Source: Shewanella eurypsychrophilus
GTDB taxonomy: Bacteria; Pseudomonadota; Gammaproteobacteria; Enterobacterales; Shewanellaceae
DNA length: 64,000 nucleotides
Direction of reading: 5' to 3'
Assembly: GCF_007004545.3 (NCBI RefSeq)
Contig: NZ_CP045503.2
Span: 2,016,501-2,080,500, forward strand
Below the pieces are notes generated by a model. That model did not search any database, was not told where the DNA came from, and was given only the letters and a program-made list of their open reading frames with translations. The number at the start of each line of letters is the position of its first letter. Within the stretch, counting starts at the first letter, position 1. The translations under genes and the position numbers were made by a program. This document shows, piece by piece, positions 8,678 through 17,309 of this stretch.

Positions 8678-9481
8678 CTAGTTAACGACATCGAAGCTAA
8701 GAAACAGCTCAACAGACCTTTGGTCGGCTTCTTTGGTATTTTTCAATGTGACAGCATGTTCTACTGCCACGATATAGCGGCCGCTATCACTGGGGGTAAA
8801 CTCTACTTGCCCATCTTTATCTGTCATGAGTTCAATTTGATCAAACTCAGGGTGATAAATACTGTTTAAGCTCTTAATCGCAAATTCAGCATTAGCGAGT
8901 GGTTTGCCTTCGAATAAAGCGGTAAAGCTAATCTTATCACCAGTAGTAAACATGTTTGGATGCTTTGAAGGTATGATAGTTATCCCTTGTTGCGCCTTGT
9001 TATACTGAGGGTCTGAAAAGCCGTTATAGCTAATGTAGGCTTCGGTGATCATCTGTTTTTCGACGGTACGTTCTATTTTTATATTGTCTGGCAGTTCATT
9101 GTAGCGACTCTTAGGCAGGCCAATTTTGTGTTTTTTACCCGCAGCGTCTCGATAAAATGTTAAGAAGACTTGGGTAGCAGGGCTTCTAAAGTGATAAGTG
9201 CCACTTTCAGAAAAGTTTTGTTCGAACACTTCCTTGTTTTTACCACTGAACACCGCATCCAGACGTTTTTTTTGTCCGCTTGGCGTGAGCACATTCAGGT
9301 AACTAACATGGTGATTGGCTTCAGCAATAAATGCCTCAGCAGATCGCGCAACATCGAGTGAGTAAGTGGTTTGTTCATCTGAATTAAGTTCAAAACTACC
9401 TGTGTTTATCCATACTTCATGTGCGTTTACGCTTGTGCTGAGTCCAGCGAGGAGCAGCGATGTGATAATGACATTTTTCAT
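8678..9481 (-). CDS. DUF4198-family periplasmic protein
   Basis: 267 residues with a signal peptide ending 'STSVNAHEVW'. A His directly after the cleavage site is typical of DUF4198 proteins. The body is beta-rich, with an Ig/CNA-B-like C-terminus 'MTDKDGQVEFTPSDSGRYIVAVEHA'. DUF4198 proteins are often encoded beside TonB receptors and metal transport genes, as here. The periplasmic location is clear; the biochemical role is not established. It probably begins downstream of the PepSY and DUF2271 genes on the same strand. Confidence 0.75.
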   Translation of the reverse strand: MKNVIITSLLLAGLSTSVNAHEVWINTGSFELNSDEQTTYSLDVARSAEAFIAEANHHVSYLNVLTPSGQKKRLDAVFSGKNKEVFEQNFSESGTYHFRSPATQVFLTFYRDAAGKKHKIGLPKSRYNELPDNIKIERTVEKQMITEAYISYNGFSDPQYNKAQQGITIIPSKHPNMFTTGDKISFTALFEGKPLANAEFAIKSLNSIYHPEFDQIELMTDKDGQVEFTPSDSGRYIVAVEHAVTLKNTKEADQRSVELFLSFDVVN

Positions 9482-9591
9482 TTTGGTACCATAGAGTGGA
9501 TTAAGCTCTCGATGTTATTCTCTATGGAGTGAACCAAATATCACTCAAGTATCGTGATCCCGTTTGTTTTGAACCTCGTTTTGTTTAAGTG

Positions 9592-10110
9592 TTATTGATA
9601 ACTGACACAGAATGAGTCGATCTCTTGCTTACCTTGAACACAGTTTTTCTCGATAAGGTGGCTGTTAACATGCTCAGTGTTAGGGGCTATGCTGATGTTG
9701 AGCAGTTCTCTGTCGCCATTTTCTCTGACGACTTCAAGCCAATAACGGTACTTTTTACTTAGCGCATTGTGTGGCAGCTCGAATGTAAATTGGTGCGCAC
9801 CCGATTTAACAGTTGCTGATGTGACCCCATCTAATTTTTCTCGCTGGTAACGTGCTATATATCGCCAGAACGACTTGAGATCACGTAGCCACTTGCTGTC
9901 AGCTCTCAGTACTAATAGCGGCGTATTGGTCTTATTTTCCTCGCTGTACCAAAGAGCAAGGTAGGGTTTTTCTGAAAAAGAGGTAAATTGGGTTAAGGCA
10001 ATCTCTACTGATAGCCTTTTCTCCTTTTTAGTGGGTATGGGTTTTGCGGATACCACAGTGATAAAGCCGAAAATAAATAGCGTAATTAGGAGCCGTTGAG
10101 TTAATTTCAT
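9592..10110 (-). CDS. DUF2271-family exported protein
   Basis: 172 residues with a signal peptide ending 'VVSAKP', then a domain with 'PYLALWYSEENKTNTPLLVLRADSKWLRDLKSFWRY', the pattern I associate with DUF2271 proteins. These are found next to PepSY-TM and DUF4198 genes in iron-related clusters. The gene follows the PepSY gene with only five bases between them, so the two are co-transcribed. No catalytic motif is evident. The C-terminal tail carries two cysteines (near residues 157 and 167) that could form a disulfide. Confidence 0.7.
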   Translation of the reverse strand: MKLTQRLLITLFIFGFITVVSAKPIPTKKEKRLSVEIALTQFTSFSEKPYLALWYSEENKTNTPLLVLRADSKWLRDLKSFWRYIARYQREKLDGVTSATVKSGAHQFTFELPHNALSKKYRYWLEVVRENGDRELLNISIAPNTEHVNSHLIEKNCVQGKQEIDSFCVSYQ

Positions 10111-10115
10111 AGGGT

Positions 10116-10646
10116 TTATACCAAAGCGATGAGTGCAATGACACTGCTAGTAAGTAGGTAAAGGTAGAGCTTGCGCTGCCTTTTTTGTTTTAAGCTCAAC
10201 CAGATCCCGCTGACACAAATGAGCATGATGATGCAGGCAACGGCATCTGAGATGAACAGCCATATCTCTGGAGCATGGCGGTTTTGATGAAGCTCATTGA
10301 GCATGGTGATAAAGCCATAGTCAGTGGTGAGCAGTTCAATCTGTTTAATAGACTCATCATAATAAAGATCGCTTCGTTTACCCGGTGAAGCTATTTCGAG
10401 TTCTCCCATTTCGATCAGTTGAGATATCTGTATTTTGGACAGTTCAATACCTTTTAATGCGAGCGAGGTTTGAATGCTTGCTGGTGTGGTATTAGTCAAA
10501 GGTATCAGGTGTTGCACTGACACCATTTCAGTTGCAAATAGTTTGGGGTGATTGAGTGTTATTGCAGTAAAACAAAAGAAGAATAGAAATGAAAAACAGA
10601 TAAGTGACAGGTAGATATGTATTTTTCTAAGAAGTTTACTGGTCAT
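10116..10646 (-). CDS. PepSY-associated membrane-helix protein
   Basis: 176 residues: an N-terminal helix (~8-30) beginning 'RKIHIYLSLICFSFLFFFCFTAITLNHP', a periplasmic region, and two C-terminal helices ('WLFISDAVACIIMLICVSGIWLSLK' and 'LYLYLLTSSVIALIALV'). This is the pattern of PepSY-TM proteins, which are often part of ferric-siderophore reductase-like systems at the inner membrane. It leads a tight pair with the DUF2271 gene. The role in iron release is inference from family context. Confidence 0.7.
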   Translation of the reverse strand: MTSKLLRKIHIYLSLICFSFLFFFCFTAITLNHPKLFATEMVSVQHLIPLTNTTPASIQTSLALKGIELSKIQISQLIEMGELEIASPGKRSDLYYDESIKQIELLTTDYGFITMLNELHQNRHAPEIWLFISDAVACIIMLICVSGIWLSLKQKRQRKLYLYLLTSSVIALIALV

Positions 10647-10741
10647 ATTTTTTGTTCATTTGGATTAGGCTGAATAACATGTTCGGTCGATTTTACACAG
10701 ACAAGATCAAGCAATGATCAATCGAGTCTGTAGGTCGAGAC

Positions 10742-11689
10742 TCAATCCGTCACAGTGACAAAAGATAGGTATGCGGCTATATCGATAATGTCTTGTTCAG
10801 TAAGGTTGGCAACAACGGCTGCCATTAATGAATTTTTACGTGTTCCAGCCTTAAACCCATAAAGCTGTCTGACGGTATATATTCCGAAGTTTCCTGCAAT
10901 GGAAGGTCCTATAGGGCCACCAACTAATCGAGAACCGTGACAACTATGGCAGGCTGTAGTCTTACCAGAACCTGTTTCAACGAGTACCTTTCCACGTGCA
11001 ACGCTACCTAACGGAGCATAGCTAATAAAACTCGCATAGGGGTCTCGAAGGGCAACTTTTCTATCATCTTTTGGGACTTCAATGATTCGATCCCCAATGG
11101 CTTGTTGTTTGCCATCGTGTTTGACTTGACGCATGCGAGTTTGGTCGAAATAAGTTTCGGGTACAGTTTGTGTTTCAACAACTTCAATGAAATTACGATA
11201 TGGCAGCGAGGAAAAGTAATTGACCGCATCAAGGATATCTTGTTCGGAAAGAAGTGGCGCTATGCGATTCATATGCCCTGAGTAGTCAAGTCTATCCCCA
11301 TTGCTAAAAGCGCGTATCTGGGCCGTCAAATAGGATGCAGAAAGCCCAGCCAAAGTTGAAGATTCTGGGTGACCTAAGCCTGAAGCAAGATGACACGAAC
11401 TGCATGCCCATACTTTGGGGGATTTACCGAATTTTACTATGTCTGGCATGACTGCATGTTGACTGGGATACCAGTCTGGTGCATTAAACTTGTCATCAAT
11501 CTGCAGCTGAGTATAAGTTTTATTACTGCCAGTTAATTGCTGTGGTGTTTTACTCGTTTCACTAACGCTGACAGAGCCTCTAACTGGAGTTGACCATGCA
11601 GGAGCGCCAGGGATTAGGGTGTCACTAAATGCTTGCCCGCAATAAAGCAAGCCTAGGAGTGTGAGAGTGGTTTTTACGAACATATACAT
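10742..11689 (-). CDS. Diheme cytochrome c (c4-like)
   Basis: 315 residues with a signal peptide ending 'GQAFS' and two heme-binding CXXCH motifs: 'WACSSCHLASGLGHPESS' (~120) and 'TACHSCHGSRLVGGPIGPS' (~245). The second domain ends 'LTEQDIIDIAAYLSFV', the helix that closes class I cytochromes. This is a periplasmic electron carrier or the cytochrome subunit of a dehydrogenase. The in-frame ATG two codons downstream (11683) has better spacing from GGAA and may be the real start. An FNR-like dyad lies ~120 bases upstream, compatible with redox control. Confidence 0.8.
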   Translation of the reverse strand: MYMFVKTTLTLLGLLYCGQAFSDTLIPGAPAWSTPVRGSVSVSETSKTPQQLTGSNKTYTQLQIDDKFNAPDWYPSQHAVMPDIVKFGKSPKVWACSSCHLASGLGHPESSTLAGLSASYLTAQIRAFSNGDRLDYSGHMNRIAPLLSEQDILDAVNYFSSLPYRNFIEVVETQTVPETYFDQTRMRQVKHDGKQQAIGDRIIEVPKDDRKVALRDPYASFISYAPLGSVARGKVLVETGSGKTTACHSCHGSRLVGGPIGPSIAGNFGIYTVRQLYGFKAGTRKNSLMAAVVANLTEQDIIDIAAYLSFVTVTD

Positions 11690-11808
11690 TTTCCATACTT
11701 CTATCCTTATTGATAGGTGATGAACATTAACGCGACACTTGTAAAATAAATGTGAAGCTTATTTGGCTGTTGATTAAATCAGCGTGGAAGCGGTGACTTG
11801 AAAAGAAT

Positions 11809-11822
11809 CTGATAAAAATCAT
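11809..11822. promoter_or_regulatory. FNR-like dyad upstream of the diheme cytochrome c
   Basis: CTGAT-AAAA-ATCAT matches the FNR consensus TTGAT-N4-ATCAA at 8 of 10 positions. It lies in the 344-base gap between the cytochrome gene and the pseudogene at 12034. A second near-dyad (TTGAT-TAA-ATCAG) at 11769-11781 has a three-base spacer and is probably not a binding site. Nothing else is evident in the gap. Confidence 0.35.
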
Positions 11823-12033
11823 AATCAGAATTTACTGGTGTGCAAAGACGAGTAACGGTTCGCTAGTCTCTGAGGTCGAGTCATGTGCTTCTAGCTACGG
11901 GCGTCTAGTCACTGGCTACGGCAGCCCGATATGGGATGCCAGTTTGAGTCGGATTGTTTATCGGCTAACTAACTGTCATTATTTGTGAATTGAATGTTTA
12001 GCTGATAGTCAAAGCAAACTTGCAAGAGGTCTG

Positions 12034-12271
12034 ATGTTAGATAATATAAACCGCTTTTTCCCTATTTTGGCACTGCTTGGTGCGCTTACGGCTTACTTTA
12101 TGCCGCAGTGGGTTAGCCACGGCTTTATCGATTCAATTTTTTAGCCCTGCATCAGCACTGCCTGCGGCAATATTCTCAATCTGGCATAATTTGTCTGGCG
12201 CCTTGCTGGCGGGTTATTGGTCTAAAGAGCAGCAGAAATTGGCTAAGCAAGATGTTGTAGCAAACAAATAA
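12034..12271 (+). pseudogene. Bile acid:Na+ symporter family remnant with a large internal deletion
   Basis: An ATG frame at 12034 gives '[22 protein letters not shown]', an N-terminus typical of BASS-family transporters, then stops at a TAG about 36 codons in. In the +1 frame the same stretch continues as '[20 protein letters not shown]' and '[19 protein letters not shown]', which is the very end of a BASS transporter. Intact proteins have roughly 300 residues, so about 200 middle residues are gone and the two ends are joined out of frame near 12105-12120. No functional product is expected. Confidence 0.75.
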
Positions 12272-12319
12272 ATGATTGAGTTATAAGTACTGAGAGAGTT
12301 TAGTTTAAGGAGCGAATCA

Positions 12320-13258
12320 ATGGCACATGACCATAAACATAACCATGACGCAGCGGGGCACAGCCATGGCGGTGGTAATCAAAAGGCTGTCGGCATCGCA
12401 GCGATACTAACCGGTAGCTTTATGATTGCCGAAGTGGTGGGCGGTCTCATATCGGGGTCGCTCGCACTGATCGCCGATGCAGGTCATATGCTGACAGATT
12501 TTGTCGCCTTGAGCTTGGCCTGGTTTGCCTTTCATCTCGCTAAGCGCCCCGCGTCATGGCAAGCCACTTACGGTTTCGATCGTTTTTCTGTTCTGGCCGC
12601 TCTGGTCAATGGTTTGTCTCTGTTTCTGATCGCCGCCTGGATCTGTTTTGAAGCCATTAAGCGGCTTAACGAGCCTGTGGAAGTGCTGGGTGGCACCATG
12701 TTGTTGGTGGCCATAGGTGGCTTGATTGTGAATATTCTCGCCTTTTGGATCTTGACCCGAGGTGAGAAAGATAACCTCAATATTAAGGCGGCATTGTTAC
12801 ATGTCGCTGGAGATCTACTTGGATCGGTGGGCGCAATTATTGCCTCTATCGTCATTATCTACACGGGTTGGACACCTATCGATCCTATTTTGTCTGTGTT
12901 TGTTGCGATCATCATTTTACGTTCTGCGTGGCATGTCGTGAAAGAAAGTGGCCATATCTTGCTGGAGGGGGCGCCACGAGGATTCGATCGACGTCAGCTC
13001 ATAGAAGCCTTGGAAACTGAAATCGCCGAAGTGATAAAGGTCAATCACGTCCACGCTTGGTCTATCACTCAGGAAAGGCCTATGGCCACCCTTGAAATTG
13101 ATGTCCCTGAAGGTGCTGATATCACTCAGGTTAAAATAGCAGTTAAAACCTTGCTGAAAGAGCGCTTTGCAATAGAGCATTCAACGGTTGAGATAAACAT
13201 GTACGGTCACCATAGTGATAAGCAAGGATCCGATAGACCACAAAATAGGCCCCTATAA
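12320..13258 (+). CDS. Cation diffusion facilitator (ZitB/CzcD-type zinc exporter)
   Basis: 312 residues. The His-rich N-terminus (HDHKHNHDAAGHSHGGG) precedes six membrane helices. The metal site is visible as 'LIADAGHMLTDFVAL' in helix 2 and 'LLHVAGDLLGSVG' in helix 5 (HxxxD pattern). The cytoplasmic C-terminal domain ends with 'VNHVHAWSIT' and 'STVEINMYGH', as in CDF proteins. It exports Zn2+ or similar ions in exchange for protons. A good ribosome site (AAGGAG) sits eight bases before the ATG. It follows the BASS remnant but is probably expressed independently. Confidence 0.9.
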   Translation: MAHDHKHNHDAAGHSHGGGNQKAVGIAAILTGSFMIAEVVGGLISGSLALIADAGHMLTDFVALSLAWFAFHLAKRPASWQATYGFDRFSVLAALVNGLSLFLIAAWICFEAIKRLNEPVEVLGGTMLLVAIGGLIVNILAFWILTRGEKDNLNIKAALLHVAGDLLGSVGAIIASIVIIYTGWTPIDPILSVFVAIIILRSAWHVVKESGHILLEGAPRGFDRRQLIEALETEIAEVIKVNHVHAWSITQERPMATLEIDVPEGADITQVKIAVKTLLKERFAIEHSTVEINMYGHHSDKQGSDRPQNRPL

Positions 13259-13308
13259 CACCTCATCTTCTATAGTTAGATGATACTCAAACGATAGGGC
13301 TGAAAGTC

Positions 13309-13683
13309 ATGAGTTTAGCGGACATAGTACAAGCAGGTTGGGAAGCGGTTGGTGCTGGCGATTTTGACACCTTAGTGGCTGATTATACCGAAGATATGGT
13401 GTTCATCATGCCGGGGCAAGCGGATTTGTTAACAGGCCGTCAGGCATTTCGCGAAGCATTAAATGGCCTTGGAGACCTGCTGCCACCAGGTTTTGAAATA
13501 ACCAGCTTGCGTCAAATAGAAGGGGAGAATGAAGTGGTTTCCATTCTTGAGTGGAAATCAACTAAGATTGCCGCCTCACAGCTGATGGTTTTGTTCAAGT
13601 TCGATGGCAGTAAAATTGTTGAAGAGCGCTGGTTTGTCGACACAGAACAATGGAAAAGCGCATTCTGTTTTAGAGTGGAATGA
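13309..13683 (+). CDS. NTF2-like (SnoaL-type) small protein
   Basis: 124 residues with the cone-shaped NTF2/SnoaL pattern: an N-terminal helix 'VQAGWEAVGAGDFDTLVADYTEDMVFIMPG', then 'LTGRQAFREAL', and beta strands ending 'KIVEERWFVDTEQW'. Members include ketosteroid isomerase-like enzymes and non-catalytic binding proteins. No specific substrate can be assigned. It starts 50 bases after the CDF gene and could be read from the same transcript. Confidence 0.7.
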   Translation: MSLADIVQAGWEAVGAGDFDTLVADYTEDMVFIMPGQADLLTGRQAFREALNGLGDLLPPGFEITSLRQIEGENEVVSILEWKSTKIAASQLMVLFKFDGSKIVEERWFVDTEQWKSAFCFRVE

Positions 13684-13818
13684 CGCGATAGGCTGAAGCT
13701 ACGACTATAAACTATTGATTTAAACTACAGCCTTAAATGATGAGCCCCATCTTTGCTCATCTGCCTTGATGGGACCCTTGTTCAAAGTAGCCTCTTATTC
13801 CAATTATGTCATGCCGCT

Positions 13819-15279
13819 CTAGTCAATGGCTGATTTGGCCTTGTCTTGGACTGAGCCTTGGGCTGAGCCATCAAATTTTGCTCTCACCTTTCGAACTGAT
13901 TCGGCTTTGAGTATCGATTGAGGGACTGGGCGGGGCAATAGCAGATTAACCATTAGCGCAGTTAAGCCTCCAGCAATAGCAGGCGTGCCTAGCATCTTTT
14001 GCAGCATTGGCGGCAGCTGGGCAATGGCTTCAGGGACAAACGCTGCGCCCAGTGCTACCCCAATAGAGACCGCAATAATCATACTTTCTCGGCGATCAAG
14101 CTTAACTTGGGTGATAATACCAATGCCCGCGGCAGCTACTGTGCCAAATAAGATCAATGTTGCTCCGCCTAAAATAGGTTTAGGCAGTGAGGTGAAAATA
14201 ATAGAGATCACCGGGAACAGACCGAAAATTACCAGTAGCGCGGCGACAAACAGACCGACCTTGCGACTGGCCACTCCCGTCATCTGAATAACTCCATTGT
14301 TCTGGCTAAATGCAGTAAGTGGAAATGCGTTGAAAACTGAGGCGATAGCGGAGATCACGCCATCAGCAAGTACCCCGCCTGAGATCCTTTCGTTGTACTC
14401 CTTGCCCACTATGGGTCTATCGCAAAGCATGCAGGTCGCGGTTAATGCGCCTACAGCCTCAATGATCACCACAAGATAGACAAAGCCGATGAGAAAGAAC
14501 GCCTGCCAATCTATTTGAAACAGCCCGAATTTAAACGGCACAGGTAGGTTATACAGAGGCACATTATTGAACGCGCTAAAATCGGTTTTGCCCATATAGA
14601 GTGCCACCAGATAGCCAATGGTCATGCCCAAAATTATGGCGCTCATTCTGATATATTGGCTGCGACTACGAAAAAAAAGCAGAATACTTGCCAGAACAAT
14701 AAAGCCTAACATCAAGTTTTCCATCGAGCCAAATGAGCCATCAAGCTTGCTGGCATAGCCGCCAGCAAAATCTGTCATTCCTACCTCAACTAAGGATATG
14801 CCGATCAGCATCACGGTGATCCCTGAGACCGTCGGCGATATGACCTTACGTAGCATGGGCAGTAATCGGCTAGCAAATATGGTGACGAACGAGCCGGCAA
14901 ATAATACCCCAAAGATGGTACTGAGCATCTGATCTTGGCTCATGCCGGCAGCTAAAAATGAGGTGCCGATTGAGATAATTGTCGCAGGATAAGCAAAGCT
15001 GGTGGCTTGCACTGTTAGCAAGCCAGAGCCTATAAATCCGCCGAGACGCTTAACCTGTACAAAGGTGCCTATACCGGACATAAACAGCGACATACTCACC
15101 AAATAAGTGACATTTTCAGGGCTTAAGTTGAGTGCGCTGCCAATTAAAATCGGCGGTGTGGCCACGCCAACAATCATGGCGAGCATATGTTGTATAGCAG
15201 CAAATAGTGATGCAAAGAAGGGCGGTTTGCTATCAAGACCGTGGGTTAATTCGATACTGGTAGATTGGGTATTTTCCAT
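13819..15279 (-). CDS. NCS2-family nucleobase permease (XanP-like)
   Basis: 486 residues and about 14 membrane segments. It shows the NCS2 features 'GSGLLTVQATSF' (helix 3 area), 'VIIEAVGALTATCML' (helix 8 Glu) and 'FSQNNGVIQMTGVASRKVG' (helix 10). By recall it resembles E. coli XanP more than the uracil permease UraA along its length, so xanthine/urate-type substrates are likely, carried with protons across the inner membrane. No purine catabolism genes are nearby to support the substrate. The 5' gap of 452 bases is shared divergently with the cytochrome c peroxidase gene. Confidence 0.82.
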   Translation of the reverse strand: MENTQSTSIELTHGLDSKPPFFASLFAAIQHMLAMIVGVATPPILIGSALNLSPENVTYLVSMSLFMSGIGTFVQVKRLGGFIGSGLLTVQATSFAYPATIISIGTSFLAAGMSQDQMLSTIFGVLFAGSFVTIFASRLLPMLRKVISPTVSGITVMLIGISLVEVGMTDFAGGYASKLDGSFGSMENLMLGFIVLASILLFFRSRSQYIRMSAIILGMTIGYLVALYMGKTDFSAFNNVPLYNLPVPFKFGLFQIDWQAFFLIGFVYLVVIIEAVGALTATCMLCDRPIVGKEYNERISGGVLADGVISAIASVFNAFPLTAFSQNNGVIQMTGVASRKVGLFVAALLVIFGLFPVISIIFTSLPKPILGGATLILFGTVAAAGIGIITQVKLDRRESMIIAVSIGVALGAAFVPEAIAQLPPMLQKMLGTPAIAGGLTALMVNLLLPRPVPQSILKAESVRKVRAKFDGSAQGSVQDKAKSAID

Positions 15280-15520
15280 TATTGACCTTAAATATCTGGC
15301 TGACTCTAGGCAGAGTCACATATAAAAATTAAGGTAGGAAAAGCAAGTAATGAGATGCTAATTGAGCATTAGCACAATTATAAGTACTGGATTTTCCTCC
15401 TCTATGTGACAGTTGCGATAGTGGCCCAATCAATTCATCCACCCGCCGAAAACTGGTTGGTTTCCCTTTAGAAACCGTTAATACATGATTACATTGTGTG
15501 CAGTAATCGATTTTATTACA

Positions 15521-15534
15521 TTGATAAAGATCAA
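15521..15534 (+). promoter_or_regulatory. Consensus FNR/EtrA box upstream of cytochrome c peroxidase
   Basis: TTGAT-AAAG-ATCAA is a perfect match to the FNR consensus TTGAT-N4-ATCAA. It lies 198 bases upstream of the diheme peroxidase start, in the 452-base gap shared with the permease gene, which holds no convincing gene. Peroxidases of this class are FNR-activated in several bacteria, so activation under low oxygen is likely. Confidence 0.7.
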
Positions 15535-15731
15535 CAACTTCTTCACTTCGTTTCATAAAGTGTTAGGGCTTCGAATGAAGCTTGATGACATTTTGACCTT
15601 AATTCATCTGCTTATGGGTCGTTATTTCTTGTCATGCCTTCATTGCATAGCAATGTTGTTTGTTTTTGTTATGACATTTTGTTCACTCTAGAAATGCTCA
15701 GATGATGATGGTTTTTTTCTGGAGTTAATTT

Positions 15732-16847
15732 ATGAAATTGATATTTTCCTTTTTATTCGCAATCATTTTATCTGGTTGCAACGATAGTAACAATTTAGGA
15801 GACATACCTGATCAGCCTTATACTGATTTATTTACTGCTTTACCTGATGCAGCGACTTATCCGGTTAGTAATCAATTTTCAAAAGGTAAACAAGAGCTCG
15901 GTGAACTACTATTCTTTGATCCTATCTTGTCGGGTGGAGGAGATATAGCCTGCGCCACATGTCATCATCCAGATTTAGGTTGGGCGGATGGGCGAAATTT
16001 TTCTATAGGGGTAGGCGGTATCGGATTGGGGCCAGATAGAGAAGATAATGGGATGGGGAATATTACTCCTATTCACTCTCCAACGATTATGAATGTAGCG
16101 TTTACCGGCTTGGGTGTGGATGACAAGGTCATCCCAGCTAACTTTGTGTCTGGAGGTTACTTCTGGGACTTAAGAGCGGAAACATTAGAAAAGCAAGCGC
16201 TAGGTCCTATCGTCAATCCTGTTGAAATGCGGGGCGACTTACCTGAACATGCAGGACTGGATGATGATCAATACTTAGACTTTATTATCGACAAATTGCA
16301 AAATTCGCCTTATCAAGCATATTTTGATGAGGAGTTTGGTTTAGTTGATCCAGAAACACTACTTGAAGTTGAATCGGTCACAAAAGAAAACATTGCCGCA
16401 GTGTTAGCTACATTTCAGCGTCGAATTGTAACGGCGAATACGAGGTTTGATAAATTTCTAAAGGGAGACGAAACAGCGTTAACTTCACGTGAAATCACTG
16501 GCTTAAATAAATTTATTAATGCGGGGTGTGCACGCTGCCATGGCGGCATGATGTTATCAGATAACTTATTACATGAAGATGATAAAATTATCCCTAATCT
16601 GCCAGCAGTGAGAACGCCATCACTAAGGAATATTGCAAAAACAGCACCTTATATGCAGAACGGCTCTTCACCTACCTTACTTCATGCTGTAGCTGTTTAT
16701 GAAGACCGTGAAGATCTTCAGGTTGAGTTAGGCGAGGACGATATTGATGATATTGAAGCCTTTTTGCATAGCTTAACCACTGAAGAGTTTTATAAAGAGG
16801 TGCCAGGGGGATTACCTACAGGTAATCAAGTCGGCGGTAATATTTAA
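15732..16847 (+). CDS. Diheme cytochrome c peroxidase / MauG-family lipoprotein
   Basis: 371 residues. The N-terminus 'FLFAIILSGCNDSN' is a lipoprotein signal with a lipobox Cys at ~16. Two heme sites are visible: 'DIACATCHHPDLGWADGR' (~80) and 'AGCARCHGGMMLSDN' (~270). The late segment 'RTPSLRNIAKTAPYMQNGSS' is typical of the bacterial CCP/MauG family and contains the region of the second heme's Met/Tyr ligand. It reduces H2O2 in the periplasm with electrons from small cytochromes. Its ribosome site is GGAG nine bases before the ATG. A consensus FNR box upstream suggests oxygen-limited expression. Confidence 0.88.
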   Translation: MKLIFSFLFAIILSGCNDSNNLGDIPDQPYTDLFTALPDAATYPVSNQFSKGKQELGELLFFDPILSGGGDIACATCHHPDLGWADGRNFSIGVGGIGLGPDREDNGMGNITPIHSPTIMNVAFTGLGVDDKVIPANFVSGGYFWDLRAETLEKQALGPIVNPVEMRGDLPEHAGLDDDQYLDFIIDKLQNSPYQAYFDEEFGLVDPETLLEVESVTKENIAAVLATFQRRIVTANTRFDKFLKGDETALTSREITGLNKFINAGCARCHGGMMLSDNLLHEDDKIIPNLPAVRTPSLRNIAKTAPYMQNGSSPTLLHAVAVYEDREDLQVELGEDDIDDIEAFLHSLTTEEFYKEVPGGLPTGNQVGGNI

Positions 16848-16919
16848 TCTTACATAGAGATTTAATGAAAGAGATTAAATGAGAGATAAACAGTGACACC
16901 TATAACTCTTTATAGTCTT

Positions 16920-16951
16920 TAACAGTGACTAAGCTGAGGTTGTCACTGTTA
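16920..16951 (+). terminator. Inverted repeat downstream of the peroxidase gene
   Basis: TAACAGTGAC and GTCACTGTTA are perfect 10-base arms around a 12-base loop, starting 73 bases after the peroxidase stop. There is no T-tract after it, so it may act as a 3'-end stabiliser rather than a classical terminator. The remaining gap to 17124 shows no gene. Confidence 0.45.
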
Positions 16952-17123
16952 AATGGAGTCATCGTTCTTACTTAGAGGGCTTGCATCGCACCGAAGAAGT
17001 CTCTGTACATCACTTGCCGGCCAACCCTAGATAAATTTGAAGTAAGCTAATTCAGTAAGCCCCCAAGAACCAAACGCGGTCTCTAAAAATAGGAGCGGCA
17101 CATCTTTAACTCAAGCGTAATTT

Positions 17124-17191
17124 CACCACGAAGAACACGGAGGTAAAGATTGAGCTCTGCAAAGACTTTAGTTGTTATCTTTCTCCGTGGT
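17124..17191. repeat. Dispersed palindromic repeat (CCACG.AG ... CTCCGTGG family), copy 1
   Basis: The element begins CACCACGAAGAACACGGAGG and ends with CTTTCTCCGTGGT, so its ends are imperfectly complementary. A related element lies at 19937-20020, sharing the ends and an internal stretch like AGCT..GCAAAG.CT. Such small palindromic elements are common between genes in Shewanella and Vibrio relatives. Confidence 0.65.
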
Positions 17192-17231
17192 AAATGGCTT
17201 TTGTTCATAACTTTTACAAAACTACTCTTTT

Positions 17232-17244
17232 ACATAGCCACCCA
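17232..17244. repeat. Left inverted 13-mer flanking the RAYT gene
   Basis: ACATAGCCACCCA occurs 66 bases upstream of the transposase start. Its exact reverse complement TGGGTGGCTATGT occurs downstream at 18508-18520 and again inside the following two tandem repeats. This suggests that the 13-mer is the end of the element mobilised or maintained by the transposase. Confidence 0.7.
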
Positions 17245-17309
17245 TAATTTTAGGTGCTTTTTTTAGCTGCGACTAAGCTTTATTTAGTTACTATTGAATT
17301 GAGGTTGCT

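Noticed and set aside
11769..11781. TTGAT-TAA-ATCAG as a second FNR site
   Set aside because: The spacer is three bases rather than four, which disrupts the dimer register.
13739..13761. GATGAGC...GCTCATC hairpin as terminator of the permease gene
   Set aside because: There is no T-tract on either strand and the stem is only seven pairs, so I could not support it.
15485..15691. 68-codon frame before the peroxidase
   Set aside because: It overlaps the FNR box, has no good start context and no family resemblance.
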